Position numbers and translations under genes: made by a program
Shown here: piece by piece, positions 53,523-64,000 of the stretch
How the letters are laid out: each line of letters opens with the position of its first letter
Numbering within the stretch: position 1 is the stretch's first letter
Source of the DNA: Batkoa obscura
Taxonomy: Eukaryota; Entomophthoromycota; Entomophthoromycetes; Entomophthorales; Batkoaceae
Assembly: GCA_030770535.1 (NCBI GenBank)
Contig: JASVEC010000030.1
Span: forward strand, 496,001-560,000
Length of the DNA: 64,000 nucleotides
Reading direction: 5' to 3'
The notes under the pieces: model-generated
The model's database searches: none
What the model was told of the DNA's origin: nothing
The model's input: the letters and a program-made list of their open reading frames with translations, nothing else

Positions 53523-53667
53523 TAACTCTGTTGTAATCAATCTAGTTATTTATTTAAAATAAAATCTTACTAATACCGGGTTAAAATAGGAAACTAGTAC
53601 AACAAAGGGCCGGAAAATTATAGAACTGGCTCTAAAAATTACTGAAAATCATGTCACAACAGAGTTA
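53523..53667. mobile_element. Third MITE-like element, TA flanked
   Basis: A 145-bp unit that opens TA-ACTCTGTTGT and closes ACAACAGAGT-TA. The arms match perfectly for 10 bp and then diverge. The inside is less AT-rich than its surroundings (ACCGGGTT, GGGCCGG). Single copy in this window, so mobility is inferred from ends and flanks only. Confidence 0.5.
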
Positions 53668-54463
53668 TAGCAACTATAATTTATTTTTTAAAATTCAACT
53701 ATTCTAAATGGAATTCCATTCAAAAAAAAATGACGTAGGAAAATTAAAAATTGTTTACTTTTGTAGTCAAAAAAATCTCTTAACTGTTTGAAACTAAGTT
53801 TAAACTCAACTATTCAAAAAGATTCTTAGTCACAGAAAATTATTCTACCTTCATCTCAAGTTAATTATAATTGAATTTACATAGTAAAGTTATTTTAAGA
53901 GAATAACCTTTTATAATGAAAATACGTAATTTGGTTTTAACAAAGCATTTTAGAAGATAATCATTTAAATATGAGTTATTACAAATTCAACTACAATAGG
54001 TATATTTATAGCATGACTGCTAATCAATAAAATTACACACAAGAGATACAAATTTAAACAGTATATACCTTACTTTTTATCAAATGTTCTGTTTGATAGA
54101 ATAAAAATTGTTGTATTTTAATTAAATGCCATAAGTAAAGCGAAGATTTTTTATTCTTTCAAACATTATGAAAGAGTGAATATATTGTCAAAATAGTGAT
54201 CAATAGTTAATAATTATGAAAAAGTATTAGATAATATCTTTAGTGTCATATTTTTAAGTGAAATAGGAAGAAAGTTGTAGTTTGAGCAAACTTTACGTTA
54301 TTTAACATAATGTAGATAGATACTGTGAACTAGAAGTTAAGGATACTACTATGTTAAGAAACTATTGACTTTATATGTTTTATTCATGGATTTCAAACAC
54401 TTTGAGCAAACAATTATGTATATTCATAATACTAAGACAATTCCTTTTCAAGAAGCTTGACTA

Positions 54464-54568
54464 TATGGGGATGTATTTTTGTGTTTAAGAATTTTACTAA
54501 CAAATTTTCCGCTTAAATAGCGCTTAAAAAATGGAAAAAATACTGAAACCAAAGAAAGCACTCCCATA
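54464..54568 (+). mobile_element. MITE copy 26
   Basis: Near-consensus plus-orientation copy, TA on both sides, left end TGGGGATGT and right end ACTCCCA. Both core CpG sites are intact. Confidence 0.92.
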
Positions 54569-55281
54569 TAAAAAATGAGATTTGATTTAAACTATATGAG
54601 CAGCTTACCTCTCACAGGAAATATAAAACAAAAGTCCTAATTATAGGATGATAATGATCTGAAACATTATTCCATTATTATTTTCTTCTTTACTTCTTCG
54701 GATAGGATAAACTTCTATTAAATTTGAATAAAAGTTTAAGCTCAGGAGCCCCTTCTTCAACAGGTTGATAGTAATTTTACTTATCTTTTGACTGGTTATG
54801 TCGTTTTTTATTTGATTAACTTCTCAATTTTTTGGGAAAATACTGTCCTAATACGGGAAAGACAAATAAATAAAACCACTTTGAAGAACAAAGAATATCA
54901 TCTGTTTATTCCAACTAATTATTTGTATTTTTCAATATGAGTTGCTTTAGACAAATTATGACTAAACCTATAAACGGAATACATTCATAAAAATTCAACT
55001 CATTTAATATTGGTCATAATTGTCTACCTATCCTTTTAAATCAATGGGATCCCTTTGATTTTAATTTCTGCTAAATGCGTAGCATAATTAAACTAATTCC
55101 TAACATTAATAATCTAGATATACGGATAGGAATGTACATTTATAAATATGACTAAAAGCGTGTCATGATTATATTCATGGATAAAAATTCTTAAGAAATG
55201 AAGCGATATAAAAGCAATGATTAATAAATTGATTTGTTAATTCTATCTATTATTAAATAGACATCAATAAAAGAAAGAGAT

Positions 55282-55289
55282 TATATATA
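55282..55289 (+). promoter_or_regulatory. Possible TATA box of NAT gene
   Basis: TATATATA lies 31-38 nt before the ATG. Confidence 0.4.
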
Positions 55290-55319
55290 CCAATAATTTA
55301 GACCATTAAAGAGTTAAAA

Positions 55320-56405
55320 ATGACCAAAGGAAACGGATTATTTGAGTTTAATTATAATGACAGAGTCAGTGAATACACCTCTGAGCAATTGGTAGGCTAT
55401 TTAAAGCGGATAAATTTTATTAAAGGCAATAATGAAACAGAACTACCACCAGCCAACTTAGAAACCTTAAAGGAACTAATGACATTACATTTAAATTCCA
55501 TTCCATATGGAAATACTTCATATTTTTACTATTTAGAAGATATTAATTTTGAGCAAGAAGAACCTTCTAATCCTAATGACCTACATACTACAAAAGGAGT
55601 AAGCTTGGGGCCTAGAGATATATACAAGAAATTGATAGTAGAAAAAAGAGATGGCTATTGCTTTGAACACAACTTGCTATTTTATTATGTGATTGGATGC
55701 TTAGGATATAAGGTACACACTATTGGTTGCCGGGTAGTTGATCAAAATAAATTTAGAGATGAAGGAGTGGTAGCTATGGGTGGAATGCGTCATTGTGCAA
55801 TGATTGTATTGTTAGATGAGCAAAAGTATTTAGTAGACGTAGGGTATAGAGCCATTGGAAATTTCCAACCGGTTCCAATCCATAATGATATATTAGACGA
55901 TGATGAATATCCTGAGGCTATTTTAACTGATAACACCAAGTTACAAATTGTAAGAAGATATGGGCCTGGATTTTCTCATTTATCAAATGTTAATGCCCAA
56001 CCCTTCTATCTGGTTCGTAATTATGTGCCCTACCACACAATTGATGATAAATATTATGGCACAGTGGAGGGCAAAAGACTTTTATGGCAGCCATTATTTT
56101 TCTTTACAATCGAGCCTTTTCTACCAGATGACATCAAGCATTTAAATTATTATATGGTGTTAGATACCACTCATCCATTTAGTCAGCATTTGATATTAAG
56201 GAAGTTTATTGTGGTCGATTCGCAGCCTTGCTTAGTAAGAATGTTTGATAATCAAATCAAAATCATCCACAGTGATGGCAAAGTTGATAGGCTTATTCTG
56301 AAAAATGAGCAAGAAAGGAGGGATGCCTTGTTTTCATACTTTGGTATTGATTTATCAAAATACCGAGAAGTTTTAACAAAGGAATTTGTTACTTTTAAAA
56401 AATGA
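55320..56405 (+). CDS. Arylamine N-acetyltransferase
   Basis: This intronless frame encodes 361 aa, longer than the roughly 280 aa of bacterial NATs and like many fungal ones. NAT moves an acyl group from CoA to an arylamine or hydrazine by way of a cysteine thioester. The triad is Cys114 in RDGYCFEHNLLF, His158 in GGMRHCAMIVLL and Asp173 in KYLVDVGYRAIG. The extra length comes from an insert at about 72-98 (Glu/Pro-rich, after NTSYFYYLED) and a C-terminal region. Fungal NATs detoxify aromatic amines, some in plant-derived benzoxazolinone breakdown; some prefer malonyl-CoA. The substrate cannot be read here. It stands alone, with no other pathway gene nearby. Confidence 0.93.
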   Translation: MTKGNGLFEFNYNDRVSEYTSEQLVGYLKRINFIKGNNETELPPANLETLKELMTLHLNSIPYGNTSYFYYLEDINFEQEEPSNPNDLHTTKGVSLGPRDIYKKLIVEKRDGYCFEHNLLFYYVIGCLGYKVHTIGCRVVDQNKFRDEGVVAMGGMRHCAMIVLLDEQKYLVDVGYRAIGNFQPVPIHNDILDDDEYPEAILTDNTKLQIVRRYGPGFSHLSNVNAQPFYLVRNYVPYHTIDDKYYGTVEGKRLLWQPLFFFTIEPFLPDDIKHLNYYMVLDTTHPFSQHLILRKFIVVDSQPCLVRMFDNQIKIIHSDGKVDRLILKNEQERRDALFSYFGIDLSKYREVLTKEFVTFKK

Positions 56406-57269
56406 TTCGTATCCTACTACTTTTATAATATACATTTTACTTTTATCTTTACTTTATAATAAAATCACGTCGATCATTATGATCAAACCATTTTATTTAC
56501 ATCTACACCCTTTTATTATGGACTATATTTTCATGATTTTATACAAAGCTCTGGTGTTACAATACTTTTAATGAATACAATTAGAAGTATAGTATTTCTA
56601 AATGTCATTTATCATGTATAGTGTAGGATGATGGCCCCTAAATAGATTACATCGGCAAACTATGTTTATCTTGAATAACATCGTTTAACTATCATATTCA
56701 TTAATCTTTGTATAAATGGAATAAATAGAAAGAGAATATGAATGCCTTTAAATGTAAGTAATAATAAATTTATAAGTTTAGGTAAGTAATTAGTAATTAT
56801 TTCTGTACCCCAAATTAAAAACATTAATAAAACTTCGTACCAAACTCATGGTTAGATGATATTGATATGTCATAGTAGACAAGTTAAAAATAGATGTTAA
56901 TTAACTCTTTATATCATAATAGTTAAAGTAAACGATATATATATTTTTGAAAGCAGAAACATTATTCATCTTAAAGCATTTTAAAAATTGATAATGTTGA
57001 TGGCTAAGAGCATATAAATGCTGTTCAAAGATATCTATATACCTATATTTGTTTGATACTTAGTTGCAATCTTTGGGTAAATGGAATAGCTTAAGGAATC
57101 CATGCTAAAGGAAGCCCTTTTTTGGAAATATTGTCTAAAAGCTAGTGAAAAAGAGCAATTTTTTGAAATTATGCTTTAAAACGCATAAAAGAGATAAGTT
57201 ATAAATCGATTACATTTCATCATTTTCAAATATTTTATATCAACTTTAGTACTTGTATTGTTATTTATA
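56406..57269. other. Spacer between tandem genes
   Basis: About 860 bp between NAT and the Gid1-like gene. The small frame at 56386-56571 (+) overlaps the NAT end and is not called. No repeat-family copy is seen. Confidence 0.5.
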
Positions 57270-59363
57270 ATGGACAAAGTAACTTATCGGATCAATTATG
57301 AATTTAATTTAATTAACAAATCCTTAGGAAGTGGCAAACAATACTATATATATCAAAAATGCTATTACAAACTCAAAGCTACTACCGACTTATTTGAAAA
57401 AAAATAAAACATTTATGGATTGGTTAATCAAGAAAAATGTCGAAGAAAATAGCGATTACCATAATCTAAGCTATTTCCCTACCTCTTTAAACTCAAAGGA
57501 TAGCAACAACAACTTACAAGTTTCTCACTCTGGTCAAAGAGCGCTTTATACAGGTAATAGACCTACTATATAAAGATTTTTGTCTGAGTTTTTAAGGTCC
57601 TGGGAATAGTGATACCGAAGTGGGATCAGTTCGTGCTGATTATACAATGCCACCTCAAAGCGGGATATATTATTTTGAAGTTGAAATCTTGGATAAAGGA
57701 AGAAAAGGGTAACAAAATAATAGTTATTAATTTTAATCTAATTACAATTTTAGTCTTATAGGGATTGGCTTTTGTCAACAAACCGTAAGGCTAAATAGAT
57801 TACCAGGTTTTTTAATCCGTTTTTGATTTATTCGAGCTTATTTATCTTTAGGTTGGGAGCCTACTTCTTGGGGATATCATGGAGATGATGGATATACGTT
57901 TAATTGTACTGGCTCTGGAGCATCATATGGCCCAAAATTTACAAAAGATGATATTATAGGGTGTGGGGTTAATTTTTATGATAACACCGCCTTTTTTACT
58001 AAAAATGGGAGGTTTTTAGGTATGAATATATTTTTTATAATGATCTTTTTTAAATATTATTAAAGGTAAAGCATTTGAAAATATTTCTAATGAAATATAC
58101 CCATGTGTAGGGTTAAGTACACCTAATGAAAAAGTAGGCATGAATTTTGGTTCAAAACCTTTTAAATTTGATATAGAATGCTATTACCAAGTAAGATTAA
58201 CATTACGTGTTTTTATTTATTCTAATCCAATATATAATTTAGGAACAAAAGAATTTATTATGGCAACAGATTAATAATGAGCATATTACATTGGACTTAT
58301 CTCAAGTCAAACTATCCCCTATCAAATCTTCTAGCATAAATTCGCAAGAAAATCACGTAAACCTTGAAGAAACTGCAGACCATACGACATCAGCAATTAA
58401 TATTTTAATAACCTCATATCTTGTACATCATGGCTACTCAAATACTGCAAGATGCTTCGCTAAAAACGCACTAGGGATTGAAGTTACCGAAGATAAATCA
58501 ATTAATACAAAAAAAGAAATTGAAGAAAATAGTGTACAAAATCAAGTTGTAGAGAAAGTAAAGGCGGAACTAAGTAATGATAATAAAGAAGACATACTTA
58601 ATCGACAAGGTAAAGTTTTTATACATAAGTGTATTTGAAAGTGTTAAAAGGTTTTTAGAGTTGAGAAGTTTTATTTTAAAAGGAGATATTGATTCTGCTT
58701 TTCAATTAATTGATAATAGATATTCTAAATTATTCAACGATCATCCTGATTTAAAGTTTCAAATGAGTTGCCAAAAATTCGTAGAAATGATCATTGAACT
58801 TGAAGAATTAGTAAAGCGTGAGCAAGGTAATACAGATGATATACCTGATTCTGAAATGGCATCCACAGCCTCAGATAAAAGAAAACGTCAAACAAACGAC
58901 CATGACGGGTTAGCCTCAAAGACAACCATAAGGAAAAGTAAAGTTGAAGCTATTCTTTCTTTTGGTCAACAGTTGGAAGAGATGTTTGGTGAAGAAGAGT
59001 CAAATACTGAGCTCCTTCAAGTATATCAAGTATTGTTTGATTTTTGAAAATATTCTAACCATTTCAATAGGAGATATTTTCTTTACTCGCATACCAGGTA
59101 CCTTCCAATAGCGCATCATCTTATGTTATGGATGTAAAAAGAAGAGAAGACTTGGTCAATGAAGTTATAGGAGCAATTTTTGGTAAGGAACTCGTATTGT
59201 TCTCAATCTATCTATCTTTACTTAGTTTTTAGTTTCTCAAAATAGGCCACCAGTTCCGCCACTTGAAGTAATTTATCGCCACGCTAGCGTTATAACTGAA
59301 TGTATGGCAGAAAATGATCTTGGTGACTCAGGGTTCATTTCGATAGCTGATGATATTTTGTAA
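57270..59363 (+). CDS. RanBPM/Gid1-type subunit of GID/CTLH ubiquitin ligase
   Basis: Ten exons give 554 aa: 57270-57278, 57328-57553, 57597-57708, 57754-57806, 57852-58019, 58066-58190, 58243-58609, 58659-59020, 59071-59182 and 59233-59363. All introns keep the frame. A SPRY domain (about 100-231) has IYYFEVEILDKG, IGIGFC, GWEPTSWGYHGDDG and VGMNFG. LisH follows at about 278-305 (YLVHHGYSNTARCF), then CTLH at about 354-410 (LKGDIDSAFQLID) and a CRA-like end (RPPVPPLEVIYRHASVI). That order is the hallmark of RanBP9/10 and yeast Vid30/Gid1. In yeast the complex marks gluconeogenic enzymes for destruction after glucose returns. Gid1 scaffolds and binds substrate receptors through SPRY. The first exon codes only Met-Asp-Lys. 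Confidence 0.92.
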
Positions 59364-59570
59364 TGTATTGATATTAATTTTATTTTGGGTAATAAATGTT
59401 TTTTGAGCATAAATTTTACTCTATTTGTGATAAAAATCAAGAATACTACCAGTTTTAATTTAAGCAATGTGTGTTTACAACTCATTTTAACATGTACTAT
59501 ATTGAGTTTAAATTGATTTTAAAAATTGATTAGTATAAAATAGGTTTTTCAATCAAACATTCAATTTTTA

Positions 59571-60878
59571 ATGAATTTAACAATTGGATTTCGAGTTCCC
59601 AAGGGTTTAGAAGACATAAGTTTATCAGAAATCAATGAAAAAGTGGGTCCATTGATATCTTCTATAGCATCAACAAATGAATTTAAAATTCAAAATGCAA
59701 TTGGGTTAATTATGTTTCAAATATATATTTTAGATCAAGAAATCATTTATTTACTTTGGGAAAGGATTGAGAGTTTACGGCTGTATTCAGTTGAAGCGAT
59801 AGGTCTAATAATTAAAACGATTGAAATAGATAGGCATATATATTTAGAACAAAGCGAATCAAAGGAAGATAATGATTTTTCAATATTATTAAAGCAATCT
59901 TTAGATGACATTACATTGCAAGATTGGACAGTTTATTTCAAAACCCTAAAACTAAAGGATAAAGAAACTTTATTTCGAGTTTCAGTTGATAAAAACAATT
60001 TTAAGCATCCCAATTTAAAATCACAGGATATTGCTGGATTCATTGGATTTTCCGCTTTAAGCTCTGTTCAAATTAATTTTACTAATTTAAAGGTTGACTT
60101 GAAATATCATCAACTTGATATTTCAGCTGATTTGATTCCAACAAAATCTTCAGAGGGGTACTTAACTTTAGTTTTGGGAATCATCAACACAAAATTAAAT
60201 CTAAACAATGGCTCTTATTTACGAAGAAACCGAATCGAATCTGGCAGAACTTCAATAAAGCCAACTATTGCTTACTGCTTATCTCGTTATGCAGGTATAA
60301 AGCCAGGGGACATAGTTTTAGACCCATGCTGTGGGGTAGGCACTATACCTATAGAAGCAAGCTGTTCTTACCAACCACAAGCTTATTATTTAGCTGGAGA
60401 TATTGAAGAGTCTTCGATTTACTCAAAAGCTTGCATAAATATTAAATATTCGAAAGTTAAAAATGTGGAATTAATACAGTGGAACTCAAAGTCCTTACCG
60501 ATTAAATCAAACTCTGTTGATAAAGTCATATCAGGTAACTTTTTATGTTAAAATCGAAACAGGTTTAAAACTATTTTAGATCTCCCTTGGGGAATGAGAG
60601 AAGGTAATTTTGAATAAAGTTCAACAAGTGACTTTTAATTGTTTATTATAGGCTCACGTAATATGTGCTCTAAGCTATATCCTAAACTTATGAAAGAGTT
60701 ATCTAGAATAGTTAAAGTTGGCGGGGGAGCGTTTCTAGTAACTTTAGATCATCCACTTTTAAAACGGTGTTTAGAATATGATCATATAAAGGTGTGTTGG
60801 AAAATTATAGAAGTAAAAACCATTAAAATCGGATTTGAGGTAAAGTTATTTTGTTTAGAAAGGATAAGTAGTACATAG
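59571..60878 (+). CDS. THUMPD3-like tRNA guanine-N2 methyltransferase
   Basis: Three exons (59571-60534, 60580-60603, 60652-60878) give 404 aa. The second exon is only 24 nt and carries the catalytic motif. The first 180 residues fit an N-terminal domain plus THUMP, which binds the acceptor side of tRNA. The Rossmann fold follows: RTSIKPTIAYCLSRYAGIKPG, then the SAM site LDPCCGVGTIPIEA, the acid of AGDIEES, and DLPWGMREGSRN as the catalytic (D/N)PP(F/Y)-like motif. The end (LYPKLMKELSRI, GAFLVT) follows THUMPD3 rather than TRM11. THUMPD3 with TRMT112 makes m2G at positions 6/7 of tRNAs. Yeast lacks this enzyme, so its presence is of note. It lies 207 bp after the Gid1-like gene on the same strand. 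Confidence 0.85.
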
Positions 60879-61788
60879 AATAAAACGTATTTGAACATAT
60901 CAGATGATATCACTTTTAAAGCCCATTTATATATACTTAAAATGTTTTCAAAGTTAGCACAAGCTAATAAACCTGACACTTTTCAAAAGGTTATAAAAAA
61001 TATTTAGCAATATTTGATAACAAAATATCTAGATGCTGAAAGAAAGTATATCTTTAATTTATTAACTAGGGTCTCGCTATAAACTCTCTGATAATTAACA
61101 CCTTGTATTATACAGCTGTTCGTATCGATACAATTGCCTATATGTATGCATAGATATATATTTCTTGATAATATAACTTGAAATTTAGAAGCAAAAGCAA
61201 AAGCAAAAGCAAAAGCAAAAGCAAAGTATGTATTATCAACAAAAACACTCAAATTTCACCACGTGAATATCATTGATTCTATCAATCATATTTAATAACT
61301 TGAGCCTTTGAGGTAGTTTATACTCGAATTAACTAGTTATTTGTAACAAATTTAAGTGAGTATATATAAATAGCTCAATATATTATATTCAGATTCATAT
61401 ATTCCATCGTATACCTGGTTTTAATTGGACATGCTAGTCATCTCTTTTCTTATTCATATAATCTTCTGAAATCAATATAACTAGCAGATTTAAAACAAAT
61501 ACCCAATCTATTTTTGAATCAATTTATTACTTTATATTTTGAAAGATTAGAGGAAAGGAGGTTAGGTGAAGAGTATAAACAATTTGGGATAAGTACAAAT
61601 ACCTAGATGAATCTAAATATTATATTATATGATTATTAAGTAAATTGTTATAGTTGAATTACAAGAATAGACTAAAGGCTCTCGCCAGCTTATATCCGTA
61701 ATAAAAAAGCCATTTTATGGTGCATGTAACTCCCGCAAAAACATTGTATCCGATTCATTACTACGTTGCGCAAAATTTTGGCTATTCT
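60879..61788. other. Spacer between convergent genes
   Basis: It holds a hexanucleotide microsatellite at 61191-61226 and nothing else that I can name. Confidence 0.5.
61191..61226. repeat. (GCAAAA)6 microsatellite
   Basis: Six near-perfect GCAAAA units. On the minus strand one frame would give Phe-Ala repeats, but the enclosing frame has no other coding signs. Confidence 0.9.
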
Positions 61789-62249
61789 CTAACTTTTGGC
61801 GGAACCTTGTTGTTGGCTATAAAACTGTTAGTAAAAATAAATTGAATTGATATAAAACTTACTGAAAACTTCCATTTACGCAAAATAAATATCCCTATTA
61901 ATACAACAACTATTACCACACCAATACCTATACCTGCGTTTTTTAACGTTTCTAATCCTTGATCTGTTGATACTGGTTTATAATCTTTCAATACATTTCC
62001 TTTAGTATCTACATAAACTGTGGATACAGTAGTGTAAATATCTTCATCTATAGATGCCACAGATGTCACTGTCTCTACTTTTATCTCACTTGTAGCCTCT
62101 TCTACAGCCTTCACAAGATGTTCAGTAGGAAAGGCTTTATCAATGATTTTGACATCTGTGGGTGCCTGGTCTATAGTTCTAGAAGGCAGGTCTTGAGCCT
62201 TCTGACAAACAACAATATAAATAAAATAGGCTAAGAGGTAAATTTTCAT
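61789..62249 (-). CDS. Small type I membrane protein
   Basis: Two exons (62249-61863, 61824-61789) give 140 aa. A signal peptide at about 1-17 (MKIYLLAYFIYIVVCQ) leads to an acidic, Thr/Val-rich outer part of about 85 residues. One membrane helix follows (about 107-125, GIGIGVVIVVVLIGIFIL), then a short basic tail RKWKFSFYSQQQGSAKS. There are no N-linked sequons in the outer part that I see, and no known domain. The layout is like small fungal surface proteins or sensors, but it lacks the Ser/Thr mucin-like stretch of wall-stress sensors. I do not recognise a family. The splice model removes a 38-nt intron, which is short even for this window. Without it the frame would end in a different, hydrophobic tail. 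Confidence 0.6.
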
Positions 62250-63472
62250 TTATTATATAGAGATGGTCAAGCTGATAATAATTTTTTCAAAAAGGTTAAT
62301 TAAGTCAATTAGTTGAAGATAAAAAAAACAGATAATGTTCCATATGAACGTTGGAATTTTAATAGATTTATGCCATATTGCTTTATTTGTGTCCCTAAAT
62401 GAGTGAAGCAGCCAATTAAATTACTAAGATAAGATGGGATTTAACGATTTTTTTCCTCACATTTTTATGTTAAACAATTTAAATAGTAATTAAAATGTTA
62501 ATTTCTTGGCATGCTTTAAAATATTAGCAAGTTGATATTATTTTAACAAAAGAGTTTAGCTATTATAAATAACTTGCTATTATGATACTATTTAATATTT
62601 TAAACTCTGAATTATATAAAGTATCAAATATTATAGCTCAAAAGCTTATTTTCATAAAGAAAAATCTAGTAACCAAAAAATGTTCCTAAATTAACGAAGT
62701 AGTTTGATTAAATTTGACTTTACTAAAATTCAGCCTTATTATGACATATCAATTTTTAGCTACCATTCAAATACTTTATAATCTAAAACGCTTTATATAA
62801 TGATAAGAACATACATTTTTTAGTTATAGTATCTTTAAACTATAGTGATGCTTTATTACAATATTATTTATGTTTAGAAAGGTAATGCAATGTATAAGAA
62901 AAATAAAATATTTCATATTACATGAACTATAGGTTTTCATAGTATCAAACACATCAAATATTATATGGGGTGTTTTTTTGATTTCATTACTTTTTGGTTT
63001 TTAAGCGCTATTTGAGCGGAAAGATTGTCAATAGAATCCTTAAACAAAAAAAACATCCCCATATTAAAATGTAAGACTTTGATGGCTTTGATATTCGTTT
63101 TTATATTGAATACTTTAACCATCAAAAAGCTGTGCTATAGCTTTATTAAATACTAAACTTGTAAAACATATATATTTATAACTATACTGATGACTTTTTT
63201 AAATAATAAAAAAACTATATCCATAAATAACTCATTTTGACTTATATGAAGATTTTATCAAATGAACCCCATATTATTCACAAAAGTAAGTTAATGATAT
63301 TCGGTGTCATTTAACTTTAAAATTACAAAAACTTACTATTACGATTTATTCATCTAATACTTTATTAAAATAGATATAATGGCTTCCGTTGAGTATTTAT
63401 AATTACAAACACAAAATAACATTTAAAACATATTGATAAAACTTTACAGAGATAATCAATTTCGTTAAATTG
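62250..63472. other. Intergenic with one MITE
   Basis: Promoter of the small membrane protein, MITE copy 27 and the 3' end of PP2C. Nothing else is seen. Confidence 0.5.
62964..63063 (-). mobile_element. MITE copy 27
   Basis: Full-length, TA flanks, left end TGGGGTGT and right end ACATCCCCA. Both core CpG sites are intact. Confidence 0.9.
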
Positions 63473-64000
63473 TCATTTTAAAAATATCACAATATTTGTT
63501 ACATTATCATCAATTTGTTTTTTGCCTAAATATTTAAGTGATTTGTTCGCCAAGTTTTCAGAAGCTTCCGCTTCATTAGAATATTTACAAGCAATTTGAA
63601 TCACTTTTTCATTCGGCAATGCATCCCAAACTCCATCGGTTGCTAAAATTAAGGCTTTATCGTCTGCCGTTATTTTATAATGAAATATTTCGGGCTCCCA
63701 TATTAGCCCGACTTTTTTTGCTATTTAAAATTATTATACTTTGTTTTATACCTTTTTATGATAACTTTACCTGACACATCACCAAATGCTCTTGTCATTA
63801 CTAAACTATAAAATACTTAATTTAAAAAATACATAATAAAACAAAAGTACCCTGGATAAGGTAGAGTGCCCTTATAAAGCCTAAAAGGGGCTAAAAATAT
63901 TATGTCAAATCCTTATCAAAGTTAAATTAATTTACCGTCCGGTGCATTGTGATCTGGAGATACAGCCACCCTAGCCCCTAGTTTTTCAACACGATTCCTT
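63473..64000 (-). CDS. PP2C-type protein phosphatase, 3' part
   Basis: The gene runs off the right edge of the window. The last exon starts near 63720 and ends at the stop codon at 63473-63475. It reads WEPEIFHYKITADDKALIL, then ATDGVWDALPNEKV, and near the end DDNVTNIVIF. These match the C-terminal half of PPM/PP2C phosphatases, where the Asp residues of the DG and DN motifs bind the metal pair. Upstream exons carry LVMTRAFGDVSG and SPDHNAP, also PP2C marks. At least three introns break this part; the two junctions near 63790-63930 are uncertain. The enzyme removes phosphate from Ser/Thr in a Mg/Mn-dependent way. Its substrate and full length cannot be seen. Confidence 0.88.

Larger units (their letters stand above)
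51282..55319. other. 4-kb intergenic region
   Basis: The longest unbroken noncoding stretch here. It has the glycogen phosphorylase promoter at one end, one MITE copy at 54.46 kb, and a distinct TA-flanked inverted repeat at 53523-53667. The frame at 51269-51478 (+) overlaps the phosphorylase start and is not called. Confidence 0.55.

Noticed and set aside
61004-61252. 82-codon frame with Phe-Ala repeats (-)
   Set aside because: It is produced by the GCAAAA microsatellite; the rest has no coding features.

Overview
This is eukaryotic nuclear DNA that is very AT-rich. Genes are cut by short spliceosomal introns (about 45-120 nt, GTAAGT/GTAAAT donors, AG acceptors), intergenic space is long, and Asn runs are common. 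A Zn2Cys6 regulator, a mating-type-like HMG box, two secreted GH17 beta-1,3-glucanases, a fungal-type arylamine N-acetyltransferase and a Gid1/RanBPM protein point to a fungus. A class I fructose-bisphosphate aldolase and a THUMPD3-like tRNA methyltransferase are not typical of yeasts and common moulds. I infer an early-diverging fungus (Zoopagomycota or Mucoromycota style); the lineage is not proven. A mitochondrial lysyl-tRNA synthetase implies a translating mitochondrion.

Layout. 0-7.5 kb: one C2H2 zinc-finger gene, a cluster of short repeats and a tRNA-Asp(GTC). 8-22 kb: a compact block with a DDT/WHIM-PHD chromatin protein (+), a 2,172-aa helical-repeat protein with a zinc-binding region (-, possibly UNC80-like), a mitochondrial LysRS (+, sharing a 135-bp divergent promoter with it) and an unrecognised 575-aa protein (-). 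23-24 kb: class I aldolase (-). 26-35 kb: GH17 glucanase (-), PH-domain protein (+), second GH17 (+). 35-38 kb: an HVCN1-like four-helix membrane protein with an atypical S4 (-) and a MATA-type HMG protein (+). 41-46 kb: Zn2Cys6 regulator (-) and UPF0598 protein (+). 48-51 kb: glycogen phosphorylase (-). 55-61 kb: arylamine N-acetyltransferase, Gid1/RanBPM and THUMPD3-like methyltransferase (all +). 62-64 kb: a small type I membrane protein (-) and the 3' part of a PP2C phosphatase (-, runs off the edge).

The most striking structure is a family of about 27 copies of a 100-105 bp asymmetric element. It has TGGGGATGT terminal inverted repeats, mostly TA flanks, and occurs in both orientations. 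Copies are clustered, one is inserted inside another, and the family is absent from the 8-25 kb gene block. It behaves like a non-autonomous DNA transposon (MITE), and I see no transposase here. Two other inverted-repeat elements with TA flanks occur once each. Carbon metabolism (aldolase, glycogen phosphorylase, Gid1-type ubiquitin ligase subunit) is a loose theme; nothing suggests a physical cluster with a joint function.
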